DNA of 44,617 nt from CAYLXX01 sp964387955 (GTDB lineage: Bacteria > Patescibacteriota > Microgenomatia > UBA1406 > GWC2-37-13). The stretch's first letter is position 1; each line of letters opens with the position of its first letter. The stretch covers positions 1 through 44,617 of the forward strand of contig CAYLXX010000005.1 of NCBI GenBank assembly GCA_964387955.1, given 5' to 3'. This document shows, piece by piece, positions 7,305 to 15,342 of this stretch. A program made the position numbers and the translations under genes. The notes beneath the pieces are model-generated. The model was given only the letters and a program-made list of their open reading frames with translations. It searched no databases and was not told the origin of the DNA.

Positions 7305-8246
7305 ATGAGCAACTTCCTCCTTTCTATCATCATCCCGGTTTATAACGAAGAAAAAAATATCGATCCTCTTCTCAAACGTATACTGCCAATTATCAAAAAA
7401 TATAATCACGAAATAATATTTGTCGATGACGGCTCTTCAGATACAACAACCACCCAGATCAAAGAAGTCGCCAAAAAACACAAGCATATTAAACTCATAT
7501 CTTTTTACAGAAATTTTGGCCACCAAACAGCGCTCACTGCCGGATATAACCATGTCAAAGGCGATTGCGTCATCAGTATTGATGCCGACTGCCAAGACCC
7601 ACCAGAAATTATTCCCGATATGATTACCAAATGGCAGGAAGGCGCCAAAATAGTCTACGCTAAACGATTCAACCGTCAATCAGAAGGATTTTTTAAAAAA
7701 TCTACAGCATCGCTTTTTTATAAACTCATAAATTTTTTATCAGATATCCCGATTCCACAAGAGGTGGGAGATTTTCGATTGCTTGATAAAGAAGTTGTGG
7801 ATTTTTTAAAAAAACTTCCCGAACATTCCCGCTTTTTACGAGGACTTGTCGCTTGGGGAGGTTATCCGTCGGCTTATGTGGAGTTTGAACGTGAGAAACG
7901 CCATGCAGGTGTGACGCATTACACTCTAGCAAAAATGATGAACTTAGCACTCGACGGCGTCATATCTTTTTCGACAAAACCATTACGTTTAGCATCATAT
8001 ATCGGATTTATTTCGGCTACTTTAGGTTTTTTGGGAATTATATACGCTATTATAGGTCGTATATTTCACCCGATTTTTTTCCCACAAGATTGGGTTACCG
8101 GTTGGACTGGGCTATTTGTCGGGATAATGTTTATCGGCGGAGTACAACTCATCACCATCGGCATCATCGGCGAATACATCGGTAAAATTTATAAAGAAGT
8201 CCAAAAAAGGCCTCAGTATCTCATTAAAGAAACAGTTAATGTATGA
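7305..8246 (+). CDS. Polyprenyl-phosphate glycosyltransferase (GT2, DPM1/GtrB-like)
   Basis: A 313-residue membrane enzyme. The GT-A domain starts SIIIPVYNEEKNIDPLL and has FVDDGSSD and SIDADCQDPPE, the metal and nucleotide-sugar site of GT2. It ends with two membrane helices (about residues 225-255 and 262-290) and EYIGKIYKEVQKRPQYLI, the typical end of GtrB/YkcC-like transferases. These load a sugar from UDP or GDP onto undecaprenyl phosphate on the inner face of the membrane for later use outside. TATAAT (7293-7298) ends exactly 6 bases before the ATG. A 51-residue membrane protein overlaps its stop by ATGA. Confidence 0.9.
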   Translation: MSNFLLSIIIPVYNEEKNIDPLLKRILPIIKKYNHEIIFVDDGSSDTTTTQIKEVAKKHKHIKLISFYRNFGHQTALTAGYNHVKGDCVISIDADCQDPPEIIPDMITKWQEGAKIVYAKRFNRQSEGFFKKSTASLFYKLINFLSDIPIPQEVGDFRLLDKEVVDFLKKLPEHSRFLRGLVAWGGYPSAYVEFEREKRHAGVTHYTLAKMMNLALDGVISFSTKPLRLASYIGFISATLGFLGIIYAIIGRIFHPIFFPQDWVTGWTGLFVGIMFIGGVQLITIGIIGEYIGKIYKEVQKRPQYLIKETVNV

Positions 8247-8398
8247 AAATTTTGGGAGTCCTCTTCCTTCTGGCTGGCTTCATACTTCTTGGCGTATTCG
8301 CCTATTTTTATTTTGGAGAAAATAATGGCGAAATCTCACCTATTCCTGAGGAAAACGGCGTGAAAGTAATTTTTGTGACTCCGACTGGTACTCACTAA
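8243..8398 (+). CDS. Small single-pass membrane protein coupled to the glycosyltransferase
   Basis: A 51-residue ORF starting MKILGVLFLLAGFILLGVFA, one membrane helix, then an acidic outer segment ending VIFVTPTGTH. Its ATG overlaps the stop of the glycosyltransferase (ATGA), which favours real, translationally coupled expression. Role unknown; it could be a subunit or a short secreted-anchor peptide. Confidence 0.6.
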   Translation: MKILGVLFLLAGFILLGVFAYFYFGENNGEISPIPEENGVKVIFVTPTGTH

Positions 8399-8399
8399 A

Positions 8400-8753
8400 T
8401 TATTGCGTAGGAATTTGGAAGCGGAAAATCTCGTTTTGCCCCCCGAGAAACAAAACGTCGATAATTTTTAAAATTAAGAAGGCAGATATATATAGTACCA
8501 ATCCAATAACGGCGTACTGTAAAGTATTTCGAGCTTTTTTAACTCTTTCTGGATTGCCAAATGAAGTCAGATAATTAAATCCGCCGATAACAAACATCAC
8601 AAAAAGAATTAAAAGTACAAAAGCAGCCGACATAAAAATCAGGTTACCGAAGACGACTTCGAGACATTTGAGGGTTGGTACACCATCAACAATACATCCT
8701 CCCGGACCCTCGGTCATTTCTCTAATTTGGGCAAAGACAGTGAAATGCAACAT
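8400..8753 (-). CDS. T4SS-type pilin-like protein (third of three)
   Basis: A 117-residue protein with two hydrophobic helices (about 36-60 and 82-102) separated by a short basic loop (NYLTSFGNPERVKKARNTLQ). This is the VirB2/TrbC-like pilin layout, in which both helices pack in the pilus and the loop faces the lumen. It lacks an obvious cleaved signal. It is the last of three pilin-like genes in a row; paralogues upstream share the GG-(D/N)-x-E/R-V-x-K-A pattern. On the minus strand TAAGAT (8766-8761) ends 7 bases before the ATG. Confidence 0.75.
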   Translation of the reverse strand: MLHFTVFAQIREMTEGPGGCIVDGVPTLKCLEVVFGNLIFMSAAFVLLILFVMFVIGGFNYLTSFGNPERVKKARNTLQYAVIGLVLYISAFLILKIIDVLFLGGQNEIFRFQIPTQ

Positions 8754-8801
8754 ACATTACATCTTACGTTGAGCTACGAAGAATTGTCAAGAAGATGCCG
8801 G

Positions 8802-9302
8802 TTACTTAAGCAAGCTAGGTATAGTGATTGGACAAGACAAGCCTAAGCATATTTTCCCTGCGAAAACTACTTGTTCCAAAGTTACAATCACAGCCAATAC
8901 AACCGCAACGAGAATAACACCAATAATAGCATTGGTGATCTTGCTCTGGGCCTTGGAAACATTTTCTTTGTCTCCACCAGATGTAACCCAAGCCAAAGCT
9001 CCAAGCAATAAAAATACTAGTGCAGCTAATCCAGCAATAATAAAGAATGCACGAATGGCAAATGTCAAGATAGTAGAAAGAGTCGGGATTTGAAATCCAA
9101 TACCATTTTGAGTTGATGTATCAACACTTACACAAGCTTGCCCATTCCGTGCAGCTGCAGTACATCGACTATTGACACAGACACAGTCATCAAGTGGTTG
9201 TGCGAAGGCCAGGTTGGAATTTCCAACAAAAAGAAATGTGGCGAAAAAAAATAACGAGATTGTTAAAGATTTTAAATTAAAAAATGACTTAAAAAATTGC
9301 AT
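8802..9302 (-). CDS. T4SS-type pilin (second of three)
   Basis: A 166-residue protein: signal peptide about 1-34 ending in LAFAQP, a cysteine-bearing segment (CVCVNSRC...QACVSV), then helix 1 (FAIRAFFIIAGLAALVFLLL), the loop TSGGDKENVSKAQSKITN and helix 2 (AIIGVILVAVVLAVIVTLEQ), ending with CLGLSCPITIPSLL. It matches the T4SS_pilin family of Patescibacteria, related to VirB2/TrbC. The core is nearly identical to that of the next gene, so the two arose by recent duplication. TAGGAT (9316-9311) lies 8 bases before the ATG. Confidence 0.85.
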   Translation of the reverse strand: MQFFKSFFNLKSLTISLFFFATFLFVGNSNLAFAQPLDDCVCVNSRCTAAARNGQACVSVDTSTQNGIGFQIPTLSTILTFAIRAFFIIAGLAALVFLLLGALAWVTSGGDKENVSKAQSKITNAIIGVILVAVVLAVIVTLEQVVFAGKICLGLSCPITIPSLLK

Positions 9303-9349
9303 ATGGTTCTATCCTAGCGCAGTTCCAAAATATTGTCAAGAGCAATCTA

Positions 9350-9979
9350 TCAATGACCTGTATGAGGAATTATTTCTTGTCCCGGGGTTACTGTAACAAC
9401 GTTGTAGTTGTTAATCTGTCCTGAAGAAGTTGAAGTGGTAGTGGTCGTTGTTGTGGTGCTCGTTTCACCTGATATGGAGTTTAAACTGCCTTGTGAAGAT
9501 CCTGGCACAGATCCAGGAGGTTGCAGAAGACTCGGTATGGTAATCGGGCATGAAAGACCCAAACATAATCTGCCTGCAAAAACTACTTGCTCAAGCGTCA
9601 CGATAATTGCCAGAACTACCACTATGAGTATGACTCCGATAATGGCAGAAGTTATTTTACTTTGAGCTTTAGACACACTCTCTTTATCCCCGCCTGAGGT
9701 AATCCACGCCAAAGCTCCAAGTAAAAGAAATACCAGAGCAACCAGTCCAGCAATGATAAAAAAAGCGCGAATGGCAAATGTCAAAACTTCAGACAAACTC
9801 GGAATCCTAAATCCCAAGTCTTGCTGATTCACTTGAATTGCACAGGATGGTTGAGGAGTTAATGGACCATTTGTTACACAAGGAGTCGGCGCAGGAGGAG
9901 GCGTATCGGTAATTGTTTGCGCAAAAGTAGACGGCACAAACACTATCAAGAAAGCCAGTACCATAAATAGAGCCTTCAT
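9350..9979 (-). CDS. T4SS-type pilin with poly-Thr tail (first of three)
   Basis: I place the start at the ATG at 9979, giving 209 residues beginning MKALFMVLAFLIVFVPSTFA, a good signal peptide; on the minus strand TATAAT (9992-9987) ends 7 bases before it. A longer in-frame start at 10018 would overlap comM and spoil the signal. The core has the same two helices and GGDKESVSKAQSKIT loop as the second pilin. The C-terminus adds a low-complexity tail with eight Thr in a row and ends in IPHTGH, reminiscent of a sortase motif but without a following helix. Confidence 0.85.
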   Translation of the reverse strand: MKALFMVLAFLIVFVPSTFAQTITDTPPPAPTPCVTNGPLTPQPSCAIQVNQQDLGFRIPSLSEVLTFAIRAFFIIAGLVALVFLLLGALAWITSGGDKESVSKAQSKITSAIIGVILIVVVLAIIVTLEQVVFAGRLCLGLSCPITIPSLLQPPGSVPGSSQGSLNSISGETSTTTTTTTTSTSSGQINNYNVVTVTPGQEIIPHTGH

Positions 9980-10007
9980 TACTCTTATTATATCAGATAA
10001 GGACGAG

Positions 10008-11528
10008 CTATTCTTCACTTGATCGATAGGTAAGCGCTTCGGCGATATGAATTTTACGAATCGTGGGCTGCATTTGGAGGTCGGCTATCGTTTGGGCAAT
10101 TTTAATAATCTTAAAATATGCTCGAGCAGACAAAGAATATGAGTTAATCGCCTGAGCAAGCAATTGATCTGCTTCGATGTCTAATTTACAAAAATTTCTC
10201 ACCTGACCGCTGGTAAGTTGGCTATTTACCGTAATTTCTGCATCTCTGTAGCGATTCTTTTGTCTTTCCCACGCTTCTATAACACGCCCACGGATAACTA
10301 AACTTGACTCTGATTTTTCGTCAGATACCAATTTCTCTTCCTCAACTGGCAACACATCAATGTGTAAATCGATTCTATCAAGCAAAGGTCCGGAAAGTTT
10401 TTTCTTGTAACTGGCAATCGCACCAGGCAAACAATGACAACGTTTGGTGGGATGGCCCAAAAAACCACACGGACAAGGATTGGAGGCTGCAAGGAGTAAG
10501 AAACGACAGGGATACGTTACAGTACCGGTTGTACGAGAGATGGTCACAGTACCATCTTCAAGTGGTTGACGAAGAGACTCAAGCGCGGCTCGCGAGAATT
10601 CGGGAATTTCGTCTAAGAAGAGAACTCCCCGATGAGCAAGCGAGATTTCGCCGGGAGTTGGTGGCGAGCCGCCTCCTATGAGGCCGTTTCGCGACGTCGT
10701 ATGGTGAGGTGCGCGAAACGGCCTATCAAAAACAAAACTTCTCCCATTCAACTGTCCCACCGCCGAATAAATCCGAGTTACTTCGATAACCTCATCAAAC
10801 AATAAAGGCGGTAATAGCGCAGGAAACGCGCGCGACAACATGGTTTTGCCTGCTCCTGGCGGGCCCTTAAGATGCACCGTGTGTAAACCTGCCGCAGCAA
10901 TTTCTAGAGCGCGCTTTGCAAAATATTGCCCAGCGATATCGGCAAAATCGATATCGATTTTGTTTTTCTCCTCTTGCATAACAATGCTAGTTATTTTTTG
11001 AGGTGCAATAATTTTTTCGTTATTAAAATGCAACATAAGTCCGGATAATGTTTCTAGAGGATAAATAATTAGTCCATCTAAAAAAGCTGCTTCACGACTA
11101 TTTTTTCGAGGAATAAACAGACGCTTCGCCTGTTTTTGTTGAGCAAGTAGAGCAATGGAAATCATTCCAGGTACTGGTCGTATATCTCCCTCAAGTGATA
11201 ACTCTCCGACAAATAAACTTGACTCTAAAAAATCTTCATCAATCAATCCGCATGATGCAAGAATGCCTATGGCAATCGGCAAATCAAAACTGCTACCTAC
11301 CTTGGGAATATCAGCTGGTGCCAGATTAACAGTTATGCGTGAATCTGGCATCTCGTAACCTGCGTTAATGATGGCTGTTCTTACTCTATCTTTAGCCTCA
11401 CCGATAGATTTATCTGGTAATCCGACTATCGTAAAAGTAGGAAATCCGCGATTAGCCACATCTACTTCGACTTCGATGAGAACTCCATCAAGCCCAGTTA
11501 CTGCAGCAGATAAGACACGAGTCAACAT
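10008..11528 (-). CDS. comM: ComM/YifB-family Mg-chelatase-like AAA+ ATPase
   Basis: A 506-residue protein of normal family length. The N-terminal domain (MLTRVLSAAVTGLDGVLIEV to about 170) is the S5-fold/Lon-like part of YifB proteins; the AAA+ domain has Walker A GPPGAGKT (about residue 220) and Walker B GVLFLDEIPE; the C-terminal domain ends QPTIRKIHIAEALTYR. ComM is a hexameric helicase that promotes branch migration during recombination of incoming DNA in naturally transforming bacteria. It lies 28 bases before the three pilin genes on the same strand, which suggests a link with DNA uptake. TATAAC precedes the ATG by 9 bases. Confidence 0.95.
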   Translation of the reverse strand: MLTRVLSAAVTGLDGVLIEVEVDVANRGFPTFTIVGLPDKSIGEAKDRVRTAIINAGYEMPDSRITVNLAPADIPKVGSSFDLPIAIGILASCGLIDEDFLESSLFVGELSLEGDIRPVPGMISIALLAQQKQAKRLFIPRKNSREAAFLDGLIIYPLETLSGLMLHFNNEKIIAPQKITSIVMQEEKNKIDIDFADIAGQYFAKRALEIAAAGLHTVHLKGPPGAGKTMLSRAFPALLPPLLFDEVIEVTRIYSAVGQLNGRSFVFDRPFRAPHHTTSRNGLIGGGSPPTPGEISLAHRGVLFLDEIPEFSRAALESLRQPLEDGTVTISRTTGTVTYPCRFLLLAASNPCPCGFLGHPTKRCHCLPGAIASYKKKLSGPLLDRIDLHIDVLPVEEEKLVSDEKSESSLVIRGRVIEAWERQKNRYRDAEITVNSQLTSGQVRNFCKLDIEADQLLAQAINSYSLSARAYFKIIKIAQTIADLQMQPTIRKIHIAEALTYRSSEE

Positions 11529-11624
11529 GCGTCGTATGTTATACCACTACTGCTCATTTTTCGATGGACTATAAGCCACAAATACATTTGCCTTGACTAT
11601 TATTTTCTACTAATATGGACTTAT

Positions 11625-12218
11625 ATGAGATTTTCTCGTGTGATATTTGCTGTAGTTATAGCACTTCTCATCCTCATAATACCCAAAAGCGCCTTTGCTC
11701 TTGCCTATGATCTTATTCCGCCTAGCGGTCCTCTTGAACGAGGCCAAGATGTCCAATTTATTATTGATTTAGATACAGAAGGTAATACATTCACTAATTC
11801 ATCTGTAGGAATGACCTACGACACTCAGTATCTTCAGTATAAAAGTGCCACGCAAGGAGACGCACTCACAGCTCTTTCAGTAAGCCAAGAAGGCACAGGT
11901 CAACTTTTACTCACAGGAACAAATTCTGCAGGCTTTAACGGTACTGGCACATTTGCCTATGTTACATTTACCCTTATTGCCACTGCTCCAGGATCAACTG
12001 AACTCTGTGTACTGACTGTGCCCAGTATTACCCCAACTCCAATTGCTACGATTCCCCCAGTGAACCCAACGCAACTTCCAAAAACAGGCAGCGTAGTGAG
12101 CGGCAATCGATCAGCGGCAATAGGTGCAATTTTACTTGCTAGCTCGATTGGCCTTTATCTCTGGTATAACCGCAGTCGTTATGATTCCAAACCCAGAGCA
12201 CGAAAAAAACATGCATGA
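11625..12218 (+). CDS. Secreted cohesin-like domain protein with LPKTG sorting signal
   Basis: A 197-residue protein. Signal peptide about 1-27 (ends SAFALA). Residues about 28-130 form a beta-sandwich of the cohesin type: 'GPLERGQDVQFIIDLDTEG' then GMTYDTQYLQY and GTFAYVTFTLIA, as in extracellular cohesins that dock other proteins. A Pro/Thr linker follows, then LPKTG at 151-155, a hydrophobic helix and a basic tail. It should be linked to the wall by a sortase; none is in the window. The next gene overlaps its stop by ATGA, so it is translationally coupled to the VirB6-like gene. Confidence 0.75.
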   Translation: MRFSRVIFAVVIALLILIIPKSAFALAYDLIPPSGPLERGQDVQFIIDLDTEGNTFTNSSVGMTYDTQYLQYKSATQGDALTALSVSQEGTGQLLLTGTNSAGFNGTGTFAYVTFTLIATAPGSTELCVLTVPSITPTPIATIPPVNPTQLPKTGSVVSGNRSAAIGAILLASSIGLYLWYNRSRYDSKPRARKKHA

Positions 12219-14839
12219 TAAAAAAACTAATCACATTCTTCATACTCGCCTTCATATATCTTGCTGTCTCTTCTCCTGTATCTGCGCTTGAGGAAATTAA
12301 AATAGAGTTAACACCAATCCCTTGTAATAGCGACGCCAACTCGTGCCCACAAGATAATAAAGGCAACGATCTCAAAGATATTTATCCTCAACTCCAACCG
12401 CCTCAAAGTTGCGCTACGTCATTTACCGATTTCCAATCTGACCCGCGGACAAAACATTACTGGATCGAAGACCCTGAGGTAACTGCCCAAGGTAAAGCCG
12501 ATGAGCGAGCACGACAATTCATTTACTGGGTATTAAACAAAAATGCCATCGACAATCACTCTGTTTTAAGAGAAGTTTGGCAAATCACACGCAATTTATC
12601 GTACTTTTTCCTAATTCTTGCAGTCGCTGTTATGGGTATCGGATTTATTATCGGCCAGCGATCTAATTTCCAAATCAATATTAAATTATGGCCATCGCTG
12701 GGGAAAATTGCTGGCGCACTGCTTTGGATTACTTTTTCGGCAGCTGTGGTAATTTTTATGATTCAGTTGTCAGAACTAGTCATGCGCTTTTTTATCGAAA
12801 ATTTGGGAGGCAAAAATTTATTCACGATCTACTTCGTCGATGTGAATGGCCAACCTGCAGGAACAAGTGAAAGCGGCTACAGCGTATTTTATGGTTGTCG
12901 AGATCTTAATGTACGAGTTCAGGAAGCAGCCCGCTCCGAAATGTTTGTACTCAAGGCCACCAACATCACCTATTACGTCATGGGTATCATGCTACTATTA
13001 CGAAAAATTCTTCTGTGGTTCATGTTATTTATTTCTCCTTTCTTGGCGATTCTGTTTCCTTTCAGATTTATTCGCAACGTTGGCTGGATCTGGATCGGCG
13101 TATTTTTTCAATGGTTGTTTTATGGCCCGCTTTTTGCATTATTTCTGGGAGCGCTGGCAAAAATTTGGGAAAAAGGCATACCTTTCTTATTTGATTTTTC
13201 ACGAGTCAATAATATTAGCGGCTACGTGTACCCGACTGCAATCAATCTCATCTACGGCGGCCCGGCACAACAAGGCGTACAGCACCAAATCAGTATTTTA
13301 AATAATGGCAACAATGTCGACACATTCATGGAGTATGTTATAACGCTCATCATGTTATGGGCAGTCATATTTTTCCCTTGGTGGCTACTGCGAATTTTTA
13401 GAGATTATTGTTGTGATGGTATTTATGCCATGAAAAATATTCTGCTTTCGATGTATGATCAAACTCGCGGCGGACCATCACCTACTCCTTCTCCTTCACC
13501 AGCGCCGACATTTCTCAAAACAAGTATTCAAATGCCAAAAGAGGTGGAAGTTCCTGTAAGAGTGAAATTGGAAACCGTTGAAGATATCAAAAAAACTCGT
13601 ACCGAAGACATTGCTCGTACGCTTAATTTATCGGCAACTAAATTGACTGACGTTGCCAAGTTTGAAACCCAAAAAGATACTCGAGAAATCGTCCAAAAAA
13701 ATCTTTCGTATCTTTCCAATCCGATTAAAGCCGAAACTCCGACCGAACGTCAGATGTATATGAATCTGCGCACTGAATTATTTAACCGTGCTATACGCGA
13801 TGATAAAGTCGCCAAACAAATTTTATCCGCTACTTCCACATCGGCTGTTGAGAAAATCCAGAAACGCGAAGAGATCCTTAAAACTACTCCATATGCGCAA
13901 CCCATAACTCATGTTGTATCCGTGAAAGTCAATATGCCGCAGGATAAAGTTACTTCTGTTAGTTCAACGCTGCTTAATACAATCAACGCCAGCAATAAAA
14001 TTCTGTCGACCATTGCCCAGAACACACAAATCACCTTGCAGCAAGTGCAACAAATTCTCGCAAGTTACAAGCGGCAAATCGAGTTACCCAAACCGACTAC
14101 AGCTCCGGCAAAGGCGTCGGCTGCGATTGCCCCTGCCCAAGTTATAGATGCCATCGCCAAAGAAACTGGCGTAGACAAAGATACTGTAATAAAAGTCATC
14201 CAACGCATGGCTGACGTCGTGAAATCAGATAAAGAGCTTGCCAAGGAAGTATCTGACAAGGAAAATATCAAGCCCGAACAATTACAACAAATCGTCGATG
14301 CCCAAGTACCAGCAGTCGCAGAATCCGAAAAGAATGTTGAAAAAACAATTACTATCCCGCCGTCAATTTCGATTGAAGACTATGAAGAAGTTAAGAGTAT
14401 GTGGACGCAACAGTATGAGCAAGGTGAGGTCCCAGTTACAGAAAATATTGGCACGCGCCAAGCCTGGGTCGACAACGATATTATCTCTATTACCAATACA
14501 TTAAATAAATTGCTTTCTCCAAGTGAAGAATTACGACAACAAGGCCTGGACGAAATAGGTTATATCTTGCCAATTTTCCTTATCAATAATTTGAAAGGTG
14601 AAGAACTCCTCGTCTATCTTAAAGCTAAGCTTGAAGCGGCCAAAGAAGTCAAAAATAGATTATTTAAAGAGAAAGAAATCACAGAAAAAGTCAAAGCAGA
14701 AAATGAAAAAGAGTTCGTCGATGTTGATGAGCCGAAAAAAGCAGAAGCTGCCAAAACTATGACCATGGAAGAAGAACTCAAAATTCCCGAAGAGAAAACA
14801 CCTCCTAATGCAACCCCTTTAAAAACTGATAAAAAATAA
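12215..14839 (+). CDS. VirB6/TrbL-like polytopic membrane protein with long cytoplasmic tail
   Basis: An 874-residue protein. Residues 1-24 are a signal or first helix. Further hydrophobic segments lie at about 128-147, 165-190, 251-285, 290-315 and 373-395, the last with the aromatic FFPWWLLRIF. The membrane half resembles the TrbL/VirB6 channel component of type IV secretion machines as seen in Patescibacteria. Residues 400-874 are a long Lys/Glu/Ala-rich, mainly helical region with a TPSPSPAP hinge at about 425, likely cytoplasmic. With the pilins across comM it suggests a T4SS-like pilus. VirB4- or VirD4-type ATPases are not in the window. The family call rests on layout, not on a search. 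Confidence 0.65.
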   Translation: MIKKLITFFILAFIYLAVSSPVSALEEIKIELTPIPCNSDANSCPQDNKGNDLKDIYPQLQPPQSCATSFTDFQSDPRTKHYWIEDPEVTAQGKADERARQFIYWVLNKNAIDNHSVLREVWQITRNLSYFFLILAVAVMGIGFIIGQRSNFQINIKLWPSLGKIAGALLWITFSAAVVIFMIQLSELVMRFFIENLGGKNLFTIYFVDVNGQPAGTSESGYSVFYGCRDLNVRVQEAARSEMFVLKATNITYYVMGIMLLLRKILLWFMLFISPFLAILFPFRFIRNVGWIWIGVFFQWLFYGPLFALFLGALAKIWEKGIPFLFDFSRVNNISGYVYPTAINLIYGGPAQQGVQHQISILNNGNNVDTFMEYVITLIMLWAVIFFPWWLLRIFRDYCCDGIYAMKNILLSMYDQTRGGPSPTPSPSPAPTFLKTSIQMPKEVEVPVRVKLETVEDIKKTRTEDIARTLNLSATKLTDVAKFETQKDTREIVQKNLSYLSNPIKAETPTERQMYMNLRTELFNRAIRDDKVAKQILSATSTSAVEKIQKREEILKTTPYAQPITHVVSVKVNMPQDKVTSVSSTLLNTINASNKILSTIAQNTQITLQQVQQILASYKRQIELPKPTTAPAKASAAIAPAQVIDAIAKETGVDKDTVIKVIQRMADVVKSDKELAKEVSDKENIKPEQLQQIVDAQVPAVAESEKNVEKTITIPPSISIEDYEEVKSMWTQQYEQGEVPVTENIGTRQAWVDNDIISITNTLNKLLSPSEELRQQGLDEIGYILPIFLINNLKGEELLVYLKAKLEAAKEVKNRLFKEKEITEKVKAENEKEFVDVDEPKKAEAAKTMTMEEELKIPEEKTPPNATPLKTDKK

Positions 14840-14920
14840 CAGGTGAACCCAGACAGAATCGAACTATCATCTAATCCTTAAGTCGATAGAATACCCACCC
14901 AGTTCGATATATAATATAGT

Positions 14921-15271
14921 ATGGGTAAAGAAGAACTTCCGAAAAATGTGATACCGCTCAGACCCAATCAAGATAACCTTTTAACACCTGAGGAAAAGTT
15001 ACTGCACGCAATTTTTGAACCTGAAAGGTTACAAAGACCTACACCATTGGAACGTAAGTTAGAACTCGTTAGAGATCCAACCGAAGAAGAGATAGCTCAA
15101 ACCAATGCCAACCAATACCTTTTAAAGGCGTTATTGAGGATTCCCCCTGAACAACGTCAACTCCATATCCTTTTTGCTCAGGGATTATCAATTGATGACA
15201 TTGCCAAGACCATGGGTAAATCAATTGATGAGCTTGAAGACCTTCTTAAAATCCCACCTGAAGAAGATTAA
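14921..15271 (+). CDS. Sigma-70 region 4-like helix-turn-helix protein
   Basis: A 116-residue soluble protein. Its C-terminal part, LLRIPPEQRQLHILFAQGLS, then IDDIAKTMGKSIDELEDLL, follows the region 4 pattern (L..LPP..R......GLS..EIA..LG.S....), a helix-turn-helix that binds -35 elements. No region 2 is present, so it is a regulator or anti-sigma partner rather than a full sigma factor. TATAAT (14910-14915) ends 5 bases before the ATG. It stands between the VirB6-like gene and the secreted-protein operon and could control either. Confidence 0.6.
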   Translation: MGKEELPKNVIPLRPNQDNLLTPEEKLLHAIFEPERLQRPTPLERKLELVRDPTEEEIAQTNANQYLLKALLRIPPEQRQLHILFAQGLSIDDIAKTMGKSIDELEDLLKIPPEED

Positions 15272-15342
15272 TTCTGTGACCAGGCCAATCATAATGCATT
15301 TTCCATCGACGAGAGTATCTTTCGGCAACAACTAACTGCGAT

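Noticed and set aside
9980..10018. Upstream start at 10018 for the first pilin
   Set aside because: It overlaps comM, puts polar residues before the signal peptide and lies upstream of the TATAAT that serves the ATG at 9979.
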